Notes: generated by a model not told the origin, from the sequence alone. A DNA stretch of 64,000 nt from Pseudomonas taeanensis MS-3 (GCF_000498575.2 NZ_AWSQ01000010.1:1-64000); one strand, 5' to 3'; shown: positions 25,922 to 34,868, numbered from the stretch's first letter. Made by a program: numbers and translations.

Positions 25922-26341
25922 ATGCGCATGCAATCTCGCGTTATCGGCGGTGTTCTCACCGTCACCCTGTTCACCCAGCTGACCGCGTGCGGCACGCTGT
26001 TCTTCCCCGACCGTCGCGGCCAGATCGAAGGCCGGGTAGACCCGGTAGTGGTGGCGTTGGACGCCATCGGCATCCTGTTCTACGTCATCCCCGGCCTGAT
26101 CGCCTTCGGCGTCGACTTCGCCACCGGCGCCATCTACCTGCCTAACGGCTACAACGCCCAAGTCGACCCACAGACCCTGAAAAACGCCGTGGATGCCGAC
26201 GGCAAGGTCGACAACGCCAAATTGAAAGCGCTGATCGAACAGCACACCGGCCACAACCTGCCACTGGATGACCCACGTCTGATCCAGCACCGCGGCAGCG
26301 CCGAACAACTGGCGGCCTACGGCCTGCGACCGGCGGCCTGA
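25922..26341 (+). CDS. Small lipoprotein of unknown function
   Basis: Start is the ATG at 25922 behind a GGAGG ribosome site; the longer in-frame extension upstream is not coding. The 139-residue product has a lipoprotein signal with LTAC (Cys23), a second hydrophobic segment (about residues 45-70, ALDAIGILFYVIPGLIAFGVDF) and a hydrophilic C-terminus. Homologues in Pseudomonas are often mislabelled as polyribonucleotide nucleotidyltransferase; there is nothing of that enzyme here. It abuts the DinB-like gene with no gap. Confidence 0.82.
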   Translation: MRMQSRVIGGVLTVTLFTQLTACGTLFFPDRRGQIEGRVDPVVVALDAIGILFYVIPGLIAFGVDFATGAIYLPNGYNAQVDPQTLKNAVDADGKVDNAKLKALIEQHTGHNLPLDDPRLIQHRGSAEQLAAYGLRPAA

Positions 26342-26848
26342 ATGCAACGCCTGCTCGCCAGCCACCTGGAGCGCCTGCTGAGCTACCACGGCTGGGCGTA
26401 CCAACGCCTCCTGCAAGGGTTGCAGGCCCTGGATGAGGCCGAGTACCGCGCGCCCTGCGGGCTGTACTTCGGCAGCATCCACGGCACCCTCAACCACCTG
26501 GCCGTCGCCGACCGCATCTGGCTCGCGCGCCTGCGCGCGCAGCCGCAGCCCTTTGCCAGCCTGGACGCCGAGGCGGCTACCGAACGCAGCGCGCTGGCCG
26601 ATTACCTGCAGCACGGCGTGCAGGCCTGGCTCGAGCAGCTGCACGCCTATGACGACGCCGAACTGCTGCAGCCGCTGGCCTACCGCAACATGCGTGGCGA
26701 GGCGCAAGCAAAACCCATCGCCGACCTGGTGCTGCATCTGGTCAACCACGGCAGCCATCATCGCGGCCAGATCAGTGCCGCACTGACCGCGATGGGCCAA
26801 GCCGCGCCGGCGTTGGACTATCTGTACTACCTGCCGGACGCCACGTGA
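26342..26848 (+). CDS. DinB/YfiT-like four-helix metalloprotein
   Basis: This 168-residue protein has the DinB family pattern: a helical bundle with potential metal ligands in the GTLNHLAVADRIW segment and in HLVNHGSHHRGQIS near the C-terminus (three-histidine site). DinB-like proteins bind divalent metal; some are thiol-dependent transferases, but the substrate of this one is unknown. It directly follows the lipoprotein gene, and its stop overlaps the GTG start of the cation efflux gene, so all three are likely cotranscribed. Confidence 0.88.
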   Translation: MQRLLASHLERLLSYHGWAYQRLLQGLQALDEAEYRAPCGLYFGSIHGTLNHLAVADRIWLARLRAQPQPFASLDAEAATERSALADYLQHGVQAWLEQLHAYDDAELLQPLAYRNMRGEAQAKPIADLVLHLVNHGSHHRGQISAALTAMGQAAPALDYLYYLPDAT

Positions 26849-27729
26849 CCGTTCCCGCGCAGCATGCCCGCCTGATGCGCCAGGCCACGGTCGCCGCGCT
26901 GGCGGTGGCCCTGAGCCTGTCGCTGGCCAAAGCCATCGCCTGGTGGCTGAGCGGCTCGGTCAGCCTGCTCGCCGGCCTCACCGACTCGCTGCTGGATGGC
27001 GCGGCGTCACTGCTCAACCTGATCGCCGTGCACTACGCCCTGCGCCCGGCGGACGAGGATCACCGCTACGGCCATGGCAAGGCCGAAGCACTGGCCGGCC
27101 TCGGCCAGGCGCTGTTTATCGGTGCCAGCGCGGTACTGGTCGGCAGCCACGGAGTCGAGCGCCTGCTGCACCCCCAGCCACTCGGTGCGCCCGACCTGGG
27201 CATCGCGGTGATGCTGCTGTCGCTGGCGCTGACCGTCGCCCTGCTGCTGTTCCAGCGCCACGTGGTGCGCCTGACCGGCTCCACCGCGATCCGCGCCGAC
27301 TCGCTGCATTACCGTTCGGACTTGCTGCTCAACAGCAGCATTCTGCTGGCCCTGGTGCTGGCCAGCTTCGGTTGGCCGCAACTCGATGCACTGTTCGGCA
27401 TTGGCATCGCCTTCTATATCCTCTGGAGCGCCATCAGCATTGTCCGCGAAGCGGTGGCGGTGTTGATGGATCAGGAACTGTCGCCTGAGGTCAGCACGCA
27501 GATGCTTGACCTGGTCTGCGCCGTGCCGGGCGTGCTCGGCGCCCATGACCTGCGCACCCGGATTTCAGGTACCCGCTGGTTCGTCCAGCTGCACATCGAG
27601 TTGCCGGGTGAGCTGAGCCTGTTCCAGGCCCACGCCCTGAGCGATCAGGTGGAAGCGACAATTCGCGCCGAGTTTCCGCGCGCCGAGGTGCTGGTCCACG
27701 CCGACCCGATAGCAACGACCGAGTACTGA
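26845..27729 (+). CDS. Cation diffusion facilitator (FieF/AitP-like)
   Basis: This 294-residue CDF transporter starts with GTG overlapping the previous stop. It has six transmembrane helices, a DSLLDG motif in TM2 and a DSLHYRSDLL-type motif in TM5 that supply the transport-site aspartates, and the cytoplasmic C-terminal domain with HIELPGELSL and VLVHADP. The family exchanges Fe(II), Zn(II), Co(II) or Cd(II) for protons. From memory the gene at this position in P. aeruginosa (PA3963, AitP) exports iron and cobalt. Followed by a strong terminator at 27773. Confidence 0.93.
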   Translation: MTVPAQHARLMRQATVAALAVALSLSLAKAIAWWLSGSVSLLAGLTDSLLDGAASLLNLIAVHYALRPADEDHRYGHGKAEALAGLGQALFIGASAVLVGSHGVERLLHPQPLGAPDLGIAVMLLSLALTVALLLFQRHVVRLTGSTAIRADSLHYRSDLLLNSSILLALVLASFGWPQLDALFGIGIAFYILWSAISIVREAVAVLMDQELSPEVSTQMLDLVCAVPGVLGAHDLRTRISGTRWFVQLHIELPGELSLFQAHALSDQVEATIRAEFPRAEVLVHADPIATTEY

Positions 27730-28082
27730 TAGGTCAGGCGCTGCAAGCCGATCCGGCTTAGCCCGGACAGCAAAAAGGGAGGCCTCTCGGCCTCCCTTTT
27801 CGATCAGTGTCCTGTGCTGGCAATGCTGTCGCCGCTTTCTTCGCCTGCCTGGTTGGGCAGTGCGGACCCGGGTGCCGTGACGATCCGGTAGGATCGGCGG
27901 CTTCCGTTCACCTGATTGGGCGAGCCGGTTGGACATGTCGTCCGGGCCGTGAAACTGAGGTAAAGCTTACGTGCACGGGCGCGACAGAAGATTGCTAACA
28001 TTGCTGAAAAATCTATCACTTGCGCAATTTTTAACTCATCAAGCATCATTATCCGCAAGCAAAGAACAAAGGCAGCGCAAAG
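27730..28082. other. Intergenic region before the Lrp-type gene
   Basis: About 350 bases without a credible gene. The left part holds the terminator at 27773-27800; the right half (about 27960-28080) becomes AT-rich and probably carries the promoter of the Lrp-type regulator. Small reading frames here are not conserved-looking. Confidence 0.6.
27773..27800. terminator. Bidirectional intrinsic terminator
   Basis: AAAAGGGAGGCC and GGCCTCCCTTTT form a perfect 12-bp stem around a TCTC tetraloop, with A and T tracts on both flanks. It ends the lipoprotein-DinB-CDF operon. Confidence 0.92.
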
Positions 28083-28562
28083 ATGAACAAACTTGACCGC
28101 TACGACCTGAACATCCTCGCCGAATTGCAGCGCGACGCCACCTTGTCCAACCAGGATCTGGCCGAGCGCATCGGCCTGTCACCCTCGCCCTGCTCGCGAC
28201 GGGTCAAACAATTGCAGGACGACGGCTATATCGTCAGCCAGGTGGCCCTGCTCGATCGCAAGATGCTCGGCCTGAGCCTCACCGCCTACGTGCTGATCGG
28301 CATGGACCGGCACACCCCGGAGCGCTTCGAGCACTTTCAGGAAACCATCCGCCAATGCCCCGAGGTGCTCGAATGCAGCCTGGTCACCGGCATGGACGCC
28401 GACTATCAGCTCAAGGTGGTGGTGCCGGACATGGATCACTACCAGAAGCTGCTGCTCGGCACCCTGACCCGCATCGATGGGGTCTCCAGCGTGCGTTCGA
28501 GCTTCGTCCTCCAGCAAATCCTCTCCAGCACCCAGCTGCCGCTGCAACACCTGCGCAGCTGA
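28083..28562 (+). CDS. Lrp/AsnC-family transcriptional regulator
   Basis: This 159-residue protein has an N-terminal helix-turn-helix (DRYDLNILAELQRDATLSNQDLAERIGLSPSPCSRRVKQL) and the C-terminal RAM ligand-binding domain (TGMDADYQLKVVVPDMDHYQKLL). It resembles the Lrp/BkdR type. Amino acid binding and local or global control are typical, but target genes are not evident; the nearest candidate, the CDF operon, ends in a terminator before it. Single gene. Confidence 0.92.
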   Translation: MNKLDRYDLNILAELQRDATLSNQDLAERIGLSPSPCSRRVKQLQDDGYIVSQVALLDRKMLGLSLTAYVLIGMDRHTPERFEHFQETIRQCPEVLECSLVTGMDADYQLKVVVPDMDHYQKLLLGTLTRIDGVSSVRSSFVLQQILSSTQLPLQHLRS

Positions 28563-28569
28563 GCGGTCA

Positions 28570-28610
28570 CTGACAACGCCGGGGGCTGACGTATAATCGC
28601 CGGCGTTTTT
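28570..28610 (+). promoter_or_regulatory. Promoter nested in a terminator hairpin
   Basis: CTGACA (28570-28575) and TATAAT (28592-28597) are separated by 16 bases and form a good sigma-70 promoter. The same stretch can fold: AACGCCGG (28575-28582) pairs with CCGGCGTT (28600-28607), followed by T residues up to 28610. So a terminator for the Lrp-type gene overlaps the promoter of the DUF2788 gene. Confidence 0.6.
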
Positions 28611-28696
28611 GCGCTGCCCGCGGCGCTGAGTCCCTAGCGCTGGGTCACGCGCCTGGCACAGAACGGTGCAGCCAGCAGTCAATTGATGAGGTGGAG

Positions 28697-28900
28697 ATGG
28701 AACCGGAAGTGTTCGAAGAGTTGATGATGACCACGCTGGTCGGCGCCCTGGTGCTGTTCATGGCGTTTATCGTCTGGGATCTGGCGAAGAAATCCAAGGC
28801 CGGCCGCTTCGGCACCATGATTCTGTTTCTTGCCCTGGGGCTGGGCGTACTCGGCTTTATCATCAAGACCGTGGTGATTGCCGGGATGGAAGGTATTTAG
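28697..28900 (+). CDS. DUF2788 small membrane protein
   Basis: The ATG at 28697 is preferred over a GTG six bases earlier because GAGGTGG precedes it; the product has 67 residues. It has two transmembrane helices (MMTTLVGALVLFMAFIVWDL and MILFLALGLGVLGFIIKTVV) with a short basic loop KKSKAGRFG between them, matching the DUF2788 family of pseudomonads. No function is known. The downstream gene is convergent, so it is monocistronic. Confidence 0.85.
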   Translation: MEPEVFEELMMTTLVGALVLFMAFIVWDLAKKSKAGRFGTMILFLALGLGVLGFIIKTVVIAGMEGI

Positions 28901-28928
28901 CAGCCCTTGCGGCTAGCACAGCACTGAC

Positions 28929-29558
28929 CTACAGGCGCGCCTCGACCTCTTTCCACTCGCCGGGCTGCAAGCCCTCCAGGCTCCAGGGCCCGATGCGCAC
29001 GCGCACCAGGCGCAGGGTCGGCAAGCCAACCGCTGCGGTCATGCGCCGCACCTGGCGGTTGCGCCCTTCGCGAATCACCAGCTCCAGCCAGGCGGTCGGC
29101 ACGCTTTTGCGAAAACGCACCGGCGGGTTGCGCGGCCACAGCGCCGGCTCATCCAGCAACCGTGCCTCGGCAGGCAGAGTCGGCCCGTCATTCAACTGCA
29201 CGCCCTCGCGCAGCTGTTGCAGTTGCTCCGAGGTCGGCTCGCCCTCGACTTGCACCCAATAGGTTTTCGCCAGCTTGTGCTTGGGGTCGGCGATGCGCGC
29301 CTGCAGGCGGCCGTCGTTGGTCAGCAGCAGCAAGCCCTCGCTGTCGCGGTCGAGGCGCCCGGCCGGATAGACGCCGGGCACCGCGACAAAATCCTTGAGC
29401 GTGGCGCGGCCCTGCTCGTCGTTGAACTGGGTCAGCACATCGAAGGGCTTGTTCAGCAGCAACAGGCGCGGCTCGCTCGGTGGTGCCTTGGCCACCCGGT
29501 GCAGTGCGGGCTTGGCGGCAGTACGGCGCGGGGCAAGTGGGCGAGGCGGGCGTGACAT
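28929..29558 (-). CDS. rluE: 23S rRNA pseudouridine synthase RluE-like
   Basis: Start at the ATG at 29558 gives 209 residues beginning MSRPPRPLAPRR, a basic leader. The RsuA/RluB/E/F catalytic motif is AGRLDRDSEGLLLLTNDG with the nucleophile Asp, followed by KTYWVQVEGEPT and the C-terminal REGRNRQVRRM box. The absence of an S4 domain and the short length match RluE, which modifies position 2457 of 23S rRNA in E. coli. Converges on the DUF2788 gene. Confidence 0.88.
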   Translation of the reverse strand: MSRPPRPLAPRRTAAKPALHRVAKAPPSEPRLLLLNKPFDVLTQFNDEQGRATLKDFVAVPGVYPAGRLDRDSEGLLLLTNDGRLQARIADPKHKLAKTYWVQVEGEPTSEQLQQLREGVQLNDGPTLPAEARLLDEPALWPRNPPVRFRKSVPTAWLELVIREGRNRQVRRMTAAVGLPTLRLVRVRIGPWSLEGLQPGEWKEVEARL

Positions 29559-29700
29559 GCGGTGTCCGGGAACAGAAAACGGGAGCGGCAGTGTAACCGA
29601 GACCGCCCTGCCACTATCACCCTCGCTTATGGGACTGCCCACACGGTCAGCGGGGCGACTATGCTGCAGGGGTTATTTCGCGCGCACCGAGGACACCTGC

Positions 29701-30735
29701 ATGAGCACCTCCGAATCCGTACTCGAGACCTTCACCGGCTGGGCCGCCAAGGCCGCCGGCACCGCACTGGAGCCTTTTCAATTCAAGCCCGGTCCGCTGG
29801 GCGCGGAAGAAGTCGAAGTCGCCGTGGAGTACTGCGGCATCTGCCACTCCGACCAGTCGATGATCGACAACGAGTGGGGCAATGCCCGCTACCCGTTCAT
29901 TCCCGGGCATGAGGTGGTCGGCACCGTCGTGCGCCTCGGCGAACAGGCGCGCGGGCTCAAGCTCGGTCAGCGGGTCGGCATTGGCTGGTACAAGGGCAGC
30001 TGCATGCACTGCAACTCGTGCATGGAAGGCGCGCACCAGCTGTGCGGCACGGTGAAACCGACCATAGTCGGCAGCAACGGCGGTTTCGCCGACCGTCTGC
30101 GTGCGCATTGGGCCTGGGCCGTCCCGCTGCCGGACAACCTCGACCCGAGCCTGGTCGGGCCATTGTTCTGCGCCGGCTCGACGGTATTCAGCCCACTGCT
30201 GGAGTTCGACGTGAAGCCCACCGACAAGGTCGGCGTGGTCGGCATCGGCGGCCTCGGCCACCTGGCCCTGCGCTTCCTCAATGCCTGGGGCTGCGAGGTC
30301 ACCGCCTTCACCTCCTCCTTGAACAAGCAGGAAGAAGCCAAGCGCCTCGGTGCGCACAAGGTGGTGGCCTCCACCGACAGCGCGGCACTCAAGGCGCTGG
30401 CCGGCAGCCTGGATTTTCTGCTGGTCACCGCCAGCGCCGACCTCGACTGGAACTCGTTGATCGCCACCCTGGGCGGCAAGGGTCGCCTGCATTTCGTCGG
30501 CATCGTGCCAAGCGCCATCCCGGTGCATGTGTTCAACCTGATTCCACGCCAGCGCAGCCTGTCCGGCTCGCCGGTCGGCTCTCCGGCGAGCATGAGCAAG
30601 ATGCTCGAGTTCTGTGCCCGCCATCAGATTCTGCCGCAGGTCGAACACTTCCCCATGAGCCGGGTCAACGACGCCATCCAGCATCTGCGCGACGGCAAGG
30701 CGCGCTACCGGGTGGTACTGGACGCCAGTAAGTAG
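29701..30735 (+). CDS. Zinc-dependent alcohol dehydrogenase
   Basis: Start at the ATG at 29701 gives 344 residues. The catalytic zinc site is CGICHSDQ with GHEVVG downstream, the structural zinc uses the four cysteines of GSCMHCNSCMEGAHQLC, and the Rossmann motif is GIGGLGHLALRF. It belongs to the NADP-preferring cinnamyl-alcohol/YahK-like branch of medium-chain dehydrogenases acting on aldehydes. Substrate range unknown. Closed by the terminator at 30775. Confidence 0.92.
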   Translation: MSTSESVLETFTGWAAKAAGTALEPFQFKPGPLGAEEVEVAVEYCGICHSDQSMIDNEWGNARYPFIPGHEVVGTVVRLGEQARGLKLGQRVGIGWYKGSCMHCNSCMEGAHQLCGTVKPTIVGSNGGFADRLRAHWAWAVPLPDNLDPSLVGPLFCAGSTVFSPLLEFDVKPTDKVGVVGIGGLGHLALRFLNAWGCEVTAFTSSLNKQEEAKRLGAHKVVASTDSAALKALAGSLDFLLVTASADLDWNSLIATLGGKGRLHFVGIVPSAIPVHVFNLIPRQRSLSGSPVGSPASMSKMLEFCARHQILPQVEHFPMSRVNDAIQHLRDGKARYRVVLDASK

Positions 30736-30774
30736 CTAATCCCTAAGTGGCCACGCCTCACATCACGCTGTCTG

Positions 30775-30814
30775 AAGCAAAAAGCCCAACGCTTATACGT
30801 TGGGCTTTTTGCTT
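30775..30814. terminator. Bidirectional terminator between adh and amn
   Basis: AAGCAAAAAGCCCAACG (30775-30791) and CGTTGGGCTTTTTGCTT (30798-30814) form a perfect 17-bp stem with a 6-base loop. With internal A and T tracts it can end both convergent genes. Confidence 0.93.
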
Positions 30815-30830
30815 ATCGCCTATTGAAAAT

Positions 30831-32303
30831 CTAGCGGAACGGCGGCTCGTCGAAGCTGCGCAGCTTGCGCGAATGCAGCGAGTCGAGCTGACCACGCAGC
30901 AGGTCGAGGGCGGCGATGCCGATATGCAGGTGTTGGGTCACCGCCCGCTCGTAGAAGGCCCCGGCCGCGCCCGGCAGCTTGATCTCGCTGTGCAGCGGTT
31001 TGTCCGATACACACAGCAAGGTGCCGTAAGGCACGCGCAGGCGATAACCCTGGGCGGCGACCGTGCCGCTTTCCATGTCCACCGCCACCGCACGCGCCAG
31101 GTTGATCAAGGGGCGCTCCTGGGCCCAGCGCAACTCCCAGTTGCGGTCGTCGTAGGTCAATACCGTGCCGGTGCGCAAACGCCGCTTCAGCGCATCGCCA
31201 CGTTCGCCGGTGACTTGCGCAGCCGCCTCCTGCAGCGCCATTTGCACTTCGGCCAGGGCCGGTAGCGGAATATTCGGCGGCAGGACCCGGTCGAGAATGC
31301 CGTCGCGACGCATGTAGGCGTGAGCCAACACATAGTCGCCGATGGTCTGCGATTGGCGCAGGCCGCCGCAGTGGCCGATCATCAGCCAGCAGTGCGGACG
31401 CAGCACAGCCAGGTGGTCGGTGATGTTCTTCGCGTTGGACGGGCCGACGCCAATATTGACCAGGGTAATGCCGTCGCCGTCACTGGCGAGCAGGTGATAC
31501 GCCGGCATCTGGTAGCGGTGCCAGACCACCCCCTCGATAATCGCCTGCATCTCGCCTTCGGCCATGCCGCGTTCGATCACAACGTTGCCCGGCAGCACCA
31601 TGCGCACGAAGCGCGACTCACCGACCAGCATGTCCAGACCATGACGAATGAACTGGTCGACATAGCGGTGGTAGTTGGTCAGCAGAATCCACGGCTGCAC
31701 ATGTCGCCAGTCGCTGCCGGTGTAGTGCACCAGGCGACGCAGGGAGAAATCCACCCGCGCCGCATCGAACAGCGCCAGCGGCAGCGGATCGGTGTTGGCC
31801 CAGTCATACAAGCCATCGGCGATGCCGTCGGTGGCGGCCGACAGGTCGGTGCTAGGGAATACCCGCGCCAGCTCGGCGGCGGTCACTCCCGAACCGGCCA
31901 GTTCATCGCCCTGCTCGACGACATAGGGGTAGGGAATATTCTGCTGACTGATGCCGACCTCCACCTGCACGGTGAAGTCGCTCATCAACGGCCGCAATTG
32001 TTCCAGCAGGTATTTGCGAAAGGCCGCCGGGTGGGTCACGGTGACGCTGTAGGTGCCCGGCACCTGCACCTTGGCGTAGGCGCGCACGCTGGTCGCTACC
32101 TCGCCCTGCCCCGGATAAATCAGGCGCAACTCCGGGTAACGAAACTGCGCACGTTGCGCGGCGTCAGGCTTGACTCGCTCCTTGAGGTAATGCCTGAGTG
32201 CCTGACTCAGGGCACTGGTGGCTTGCTGATGGAGGACGGCCAGACGATCCACGGCGTCCTCGGCACTGCGGGCGACGATAAAGTCTTCGGAATAAGAGGT
32301 CAT
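30831..32303 (-). CDS. amn: AMP nucleosidase
   Basis: Start at the ATG at 32303 gives 490 residues, the normal length for Amn, which cleaves AMP to adenine and ribose 5-phosphate in purine salvage. The N-terminal half is the Amn-specific domain, and the C-terminal half is a nucleoside-phosphorylase fold: NIGVGPSNAKNITDHLAVLRPHCWLMIGHCGGL and the AVDMESGTVAAQGYRLRVPYGTLLCVSDKPLH block with the substrate-binding Met-Glu. Monocistronic; it converges on the alcohol dehydrogenase gene and shares its terminator. Confidence 0.95.
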   Translation of the reverse strand: MTSYSEDFIVARSAEDAVDRLAVLHQQATSALSQALRHYLKERVKPDAAQRAQFRYPELRLIYPGQGEVATSVRAYAKVQVPGTYSVTVTHPAAFRKYLLEQLRPLMSDFTVQVEVGISQQNIPYPYVVEQGDELAGSGVTAAELARVFPSTDLSAATDGIADGLYDWANTDPLPLALFDAARVDFSLRRLVHYTGSDWRHVQPWILLTNYHRYVDQFIRHGLDMLVGESRFVRMVLPGNVVIERGMAEGEMQAIIEGVVWHRYQMPAYHLLASDGDGITLVNIGVGPSNAKNITDHLAVLRPHCWLMIGHCGGLRQSQTIGDYVLAHAYMRRDGILDRVLPPNIPLPALAEVQMALQEAAAQVTGERGDALKRRLRTGTVLTYDDRNWELRWAQERPLINLARAVAVDMESGTVAAQGYRLRVPYGTLLCVSDKPLHSEIKLPGAAGAFYERAVTQHLHIGIAALDLLRGQLDSLHSRKLRSFDEPPFR

Positions 32304-32523
32304 GGTGCGTCTCCCTGGCTGAGCACAGGCCTCTATCTTGCCTGCATCGCCGCGCTCCGGCATAGCGCGGCGTGCCCATTTCCACGACACCTGGAGCCGC
32401 TCTAGCAGTGGCGCCTTGAGCCGTCGTCGTCCAGCCCCACGGCGCGATTGTTCAGGCCGCTCGCCACTCGCGTGGAATACGCACTACGGCAGCAGGCAAA
32501 CGCTCGCCGCCTCGTGCATGCGC

Positions 32524-34173
32524 TCAAAGCAAATGGGGCGTACTACGCGCCACCAGCGCCTCGGCCGCCACACCGCGCGGCAAGGTGCCGTAGACCCGCC
32601 CGCCCGCGCCCAAGCGGCTGGCGATAAAGGCATCGGATACCGTCGCATTCCCCGCCTCCAACAGCAGCGTGGCTTGCAGCGCCAGCGCCACGTCTTCGGT
32701 CAACTGGCGGGCGCGGTACTGGATATCGCCGGTGTCACGAAACGCCGCCTGCAGGTGCTGGATATGGGTCTTGAGCCGCGCATCGCCGTGGCCGTCACCC
32801 AGCTCACTGAACAACGCGTCGAGCACCCCCGGCTCCTTGGACAGGGCGCGTAGCACGTCCAGGCACTGCACATTGCCGGAGCCTTCCCAGGTCGAGTTGA
32901 CCGGCGCCTCGCGGTACAACCGCGGCAGAATGCTGTCCTCGACGTAGCCGGCGCCGCCCATGCACTCGGCGGCCTCGTTGATCATCGCCGGGGCACGTTT
33001 GCAGATCCAGTACTTGCCCACCGCGGTGACCAGGCGGGCGAACTTGCTTTCCTGTTCGTCAGCCGGATGGTCCAGTGCCTTGCCCATGCGCAGGGTCAGG
33101 GCCAGGGCGGCCTCGCTCTCCAGGGCCAGATCGGCCAGCACGTTCTGCATCAGCGGTTGCTGATTGAGCACCCGGCCGCCGACCTGGCGATAGGCGCAGT
33201 GATGCGCAGCCTGGGTCAACGCCTGACGCATCAGGGCGCTGGAGCCGATCATGCAGTCGAAGCGGGTCAGCGCCACCATCTCGATGATGGTCGGCACACC
33301 GCGGCCTTCCTCGCCGATCATCCAGGCCAGGGCGCCACGGTATTCCACCTCGCTGGAGGCATTCGACCAGTTGCCCAGCTTGTTTTTCAGGCGCTGGATA
33401 TACAGCTCGTTACGGCTGCCGTCCGGCCGATGGCGCGGCAGCAGGAAGCAGCTCAGGCCCTTATCGGTGTTGGCCAGGGTGAGAAAGGCATCGCACATCG
33501 GCGCCGAGCAGAACCACTTATGGCCGATCAGCTCATAGGCTTGTCCTGGCCCAGCCTGACCGACCGGGTAGGCGCGCGTGGTGTTGGCGCGCACGTCGGT
33601 GCCGCCCTGCTTCTCGGTCATCGCCATGCCGATGGTCGCCCCGTTTTTCTGCTCGAACGGCAGGTTGCGCGGGTCGTACTGGGTCGACAGGATCTTCGGC
33701 AGCCACTGCTCGGCGATATCCGGCTGCAGTTTGAGCGCCGGTACGCTGGCGAAGGTCATGGTCAAGGGACAACCGCTGCCGGCCTCGGCCTGGCTGTGCA
33801 AATAACTCATGGCGGCGCGAGCGACGTGCGCGCCGGCGCGTGGCTCGGTCCAGGGCATCGAGGGGATGCCATGCTCGATGGCCGCGCTCATCAGCTGGTG
33901 ATAGGCCGGATGGAACTCGATCAGGTCGATGCGATGACCATAGCGATCATGACTGTGAAACACCGGCTTGTTCTCGTTGGCGAGAAAGCCGGCGGCCATC
34001 AGCTCGCCTCCTGCCAGGGCGCCATAGGCGTCGATCCGCACCTCTGCCCAGCCGCCTTGGTAGCGCCGCGTCCACTCCTGCAATGGCAGATCGACGCGAT
34101 ACAGGTTGGCGCCGTCCAGCGGCGGCACCTGATTGAACACTTCATGGGTTTCGGCGAGCAGATGCGCTTTCAT
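32524..34173 (-). CDS. AidB-like acyl-CoA dehydrogenase
   Basis: Start at the ATG at 34173 overlaps the TetR stop by 4 bases and gives 549 residues. Features of the AidB subgroup are a long N-terminal domain (LLAETHEVFNQVPPL), GMAMTEKQGGTDVRANTTRA near the FAD site, HKWFCSAPMCDAFLTLAN, and the C-terminal INEAAECMGGAGYVEDSILPRLYREAPVNSTWEGSGNVQ segment with the catalytic-base region. AidB in E. coli is induced by alkylation; real activity on isovaleryl-CoA is weak, so fatty acid or stress roles are both open. In operon with the TetR regulator. Confidence 0.92.
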   Translation of the reverse strand: MKAHLLAETHEVFNQVPPLDGANLYRVDLPLQEWTRRYQGGWAEVRIDAYGALAGGELMAAGFLANENKPVFHSHDRYGHRIDLIEFHPAYHQLMSAAIEHGIPSMPWTEPRAGAHVARAAMSYLHSQAEAGSGCPLTMTFASVPALKLQPDIAEQWLPKILSTQYDPRNLPFEQKNGATIGMAMTEKQGGTDVRANTTRAYPVGQAGPGQAYELIGHKWFCSAPMCDAFLTLANTDKGLSCFLLPRHRPDGSRNELYIQRLKNKLGNWSNASSEVEYRGALAWMIGEEGRGVPTIIEMVALTRFDCMIGSSALMRQALTQAAHHCAYRQVGGRVLNQQPLMQNVLADLALESEAALALTLRMGKALDHPADEQESKFARLVTAVGKYWICKRAPAMINEAAECMGGAGYVEDSILPRLYREAPVNSTWEGSGNVQCLDVLRALSKEPGVLDALFSELGDGHGDARLKTHIQHLQAAFRDTGDIQYRARQLTEDVALALQATLLLEAGNATVSDAFIASRLGAGGRVYGTLPRGVAAEALVARSTPHLL

Positions 34174-34811
34174 GACTGAGGCTCCTCGGCGCCTACGGCG
34201 CGCAGACAAAAGGTGATCAGGCTCTGGCTGACTTCTGCCAGATCCAGGCTCTGGCGTCCCGCTTCGCGCGCCGCTCGGGCGGGCGGCGACAGCGGGCCGA
34301 CCAGGGATTCGGCAATCGCACCGACCAGGCAGGCGGCGATCAAATTGAGCTGTTGCACGCGGAAGACGCCGAGGGCGACGCCCTCCGCCAGCAGCTCAAC
34401 GAACAACTCGGCATAGGCCTCGCGATACAGCAGACGCTGTTCGTCGACCTCTGGGTCGACCGGCTCGGCGATCAAGGCAAAGGCCAGCCGGCGACTGTGC
34501 CAGGCCCGTGCGGCGAACTGCTGCAGCCCGGCGGCCAGGCGTGCGGCTGGGCTGCCCGGGCCACGCAGGGTTTGGGCCAGGGCATCCACTTCGCCCTGAC
34601 TGGCGGTGGCGAACACCTCGGCGGCCAGTTCGCCCTTGCTGCGAAAGTGCCGGTACAGGCTGCCGGTGGCGATCCCGGCATCCTCGGCCAGCGCCTGCAT
34701 GGTCAAGGCAGCAAAGCCACCCTCGCTGACGCGTTGCAAGGCGCAGGCAAGGATGCGTTCACGTAACGCCAGATCACGGTCGAGGCGCAATACGCTGGTA
34801 CGGTAAGCCAT
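34170..34811 (-). CDS. TetR-family transcriptional regulator
   Basis: This 213-residue protein has a TetR helix-turn-helix (RERILACALQRVSEGGFAALTMQALAEDAGIATGSLYRHFRSKGELAAEVF) and a variable ligand-binding C-terminal domain. It is the first gene of a two-gene leftward operon with the acyl-CoA dehydrogenase, so autoregulation and control of that enzyme are likely. A perfect inverted repeat at 34813-34858 ends one base before its start codon and is the likely operator. The inducer is unknown, possibly an acyl-CoA. Confidence 0.92.
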   Translation of the reverse strand: MAYRTSVLRLDRDLALRERILACALQRVSEGGFAALTMQALAEDAGIATGSLYRHFRSKGELAAEVFATASQGEVDALAQTLRGPGSPAARLAAGLQQFAARAWHSRRLAFALIAEPVDPEVDEQRLLYREAYAELFVELLAEGVALGVFRVQQLNLIAACLVGAIAESLVGPLSPPARAAREAGRQSLDLAEVSQSLITFCLRAVGAEEPQS

Positions 34812-34812
34812 A

Positions 34813-34858
34813 GTCTGAATCCTGATTCACAATGATTTCAGTGAATCAGGATTCAGAC
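34813..34858. promoter_or_regulatory. Nested palindromic operator before the TetR gene
   Basis: GTCTGAATCCTGATTCAC (34813-34830) and GTGAATCAGGATTCAGAC (34841-34858) are perfect inverted copies with a 10-base spacer. Each arm also contains its own palindrome, TGAATC-N2-GATTCA (34815-34828 and 34842-34855), the size of a TetR-type box. Read leftward, the AGGA of the left arm is in position to be the ribosome site of the TetR gene. Confidence 0.75.
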
Positions 34859-34868
34859 TTTGATGACA

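Noticed and set aside
32391..32523. Extra gene between amn and the acyl-CoA dehydrogenase gene
   Set aside because: Only frames without ribosome site or homology; treated as spacer.
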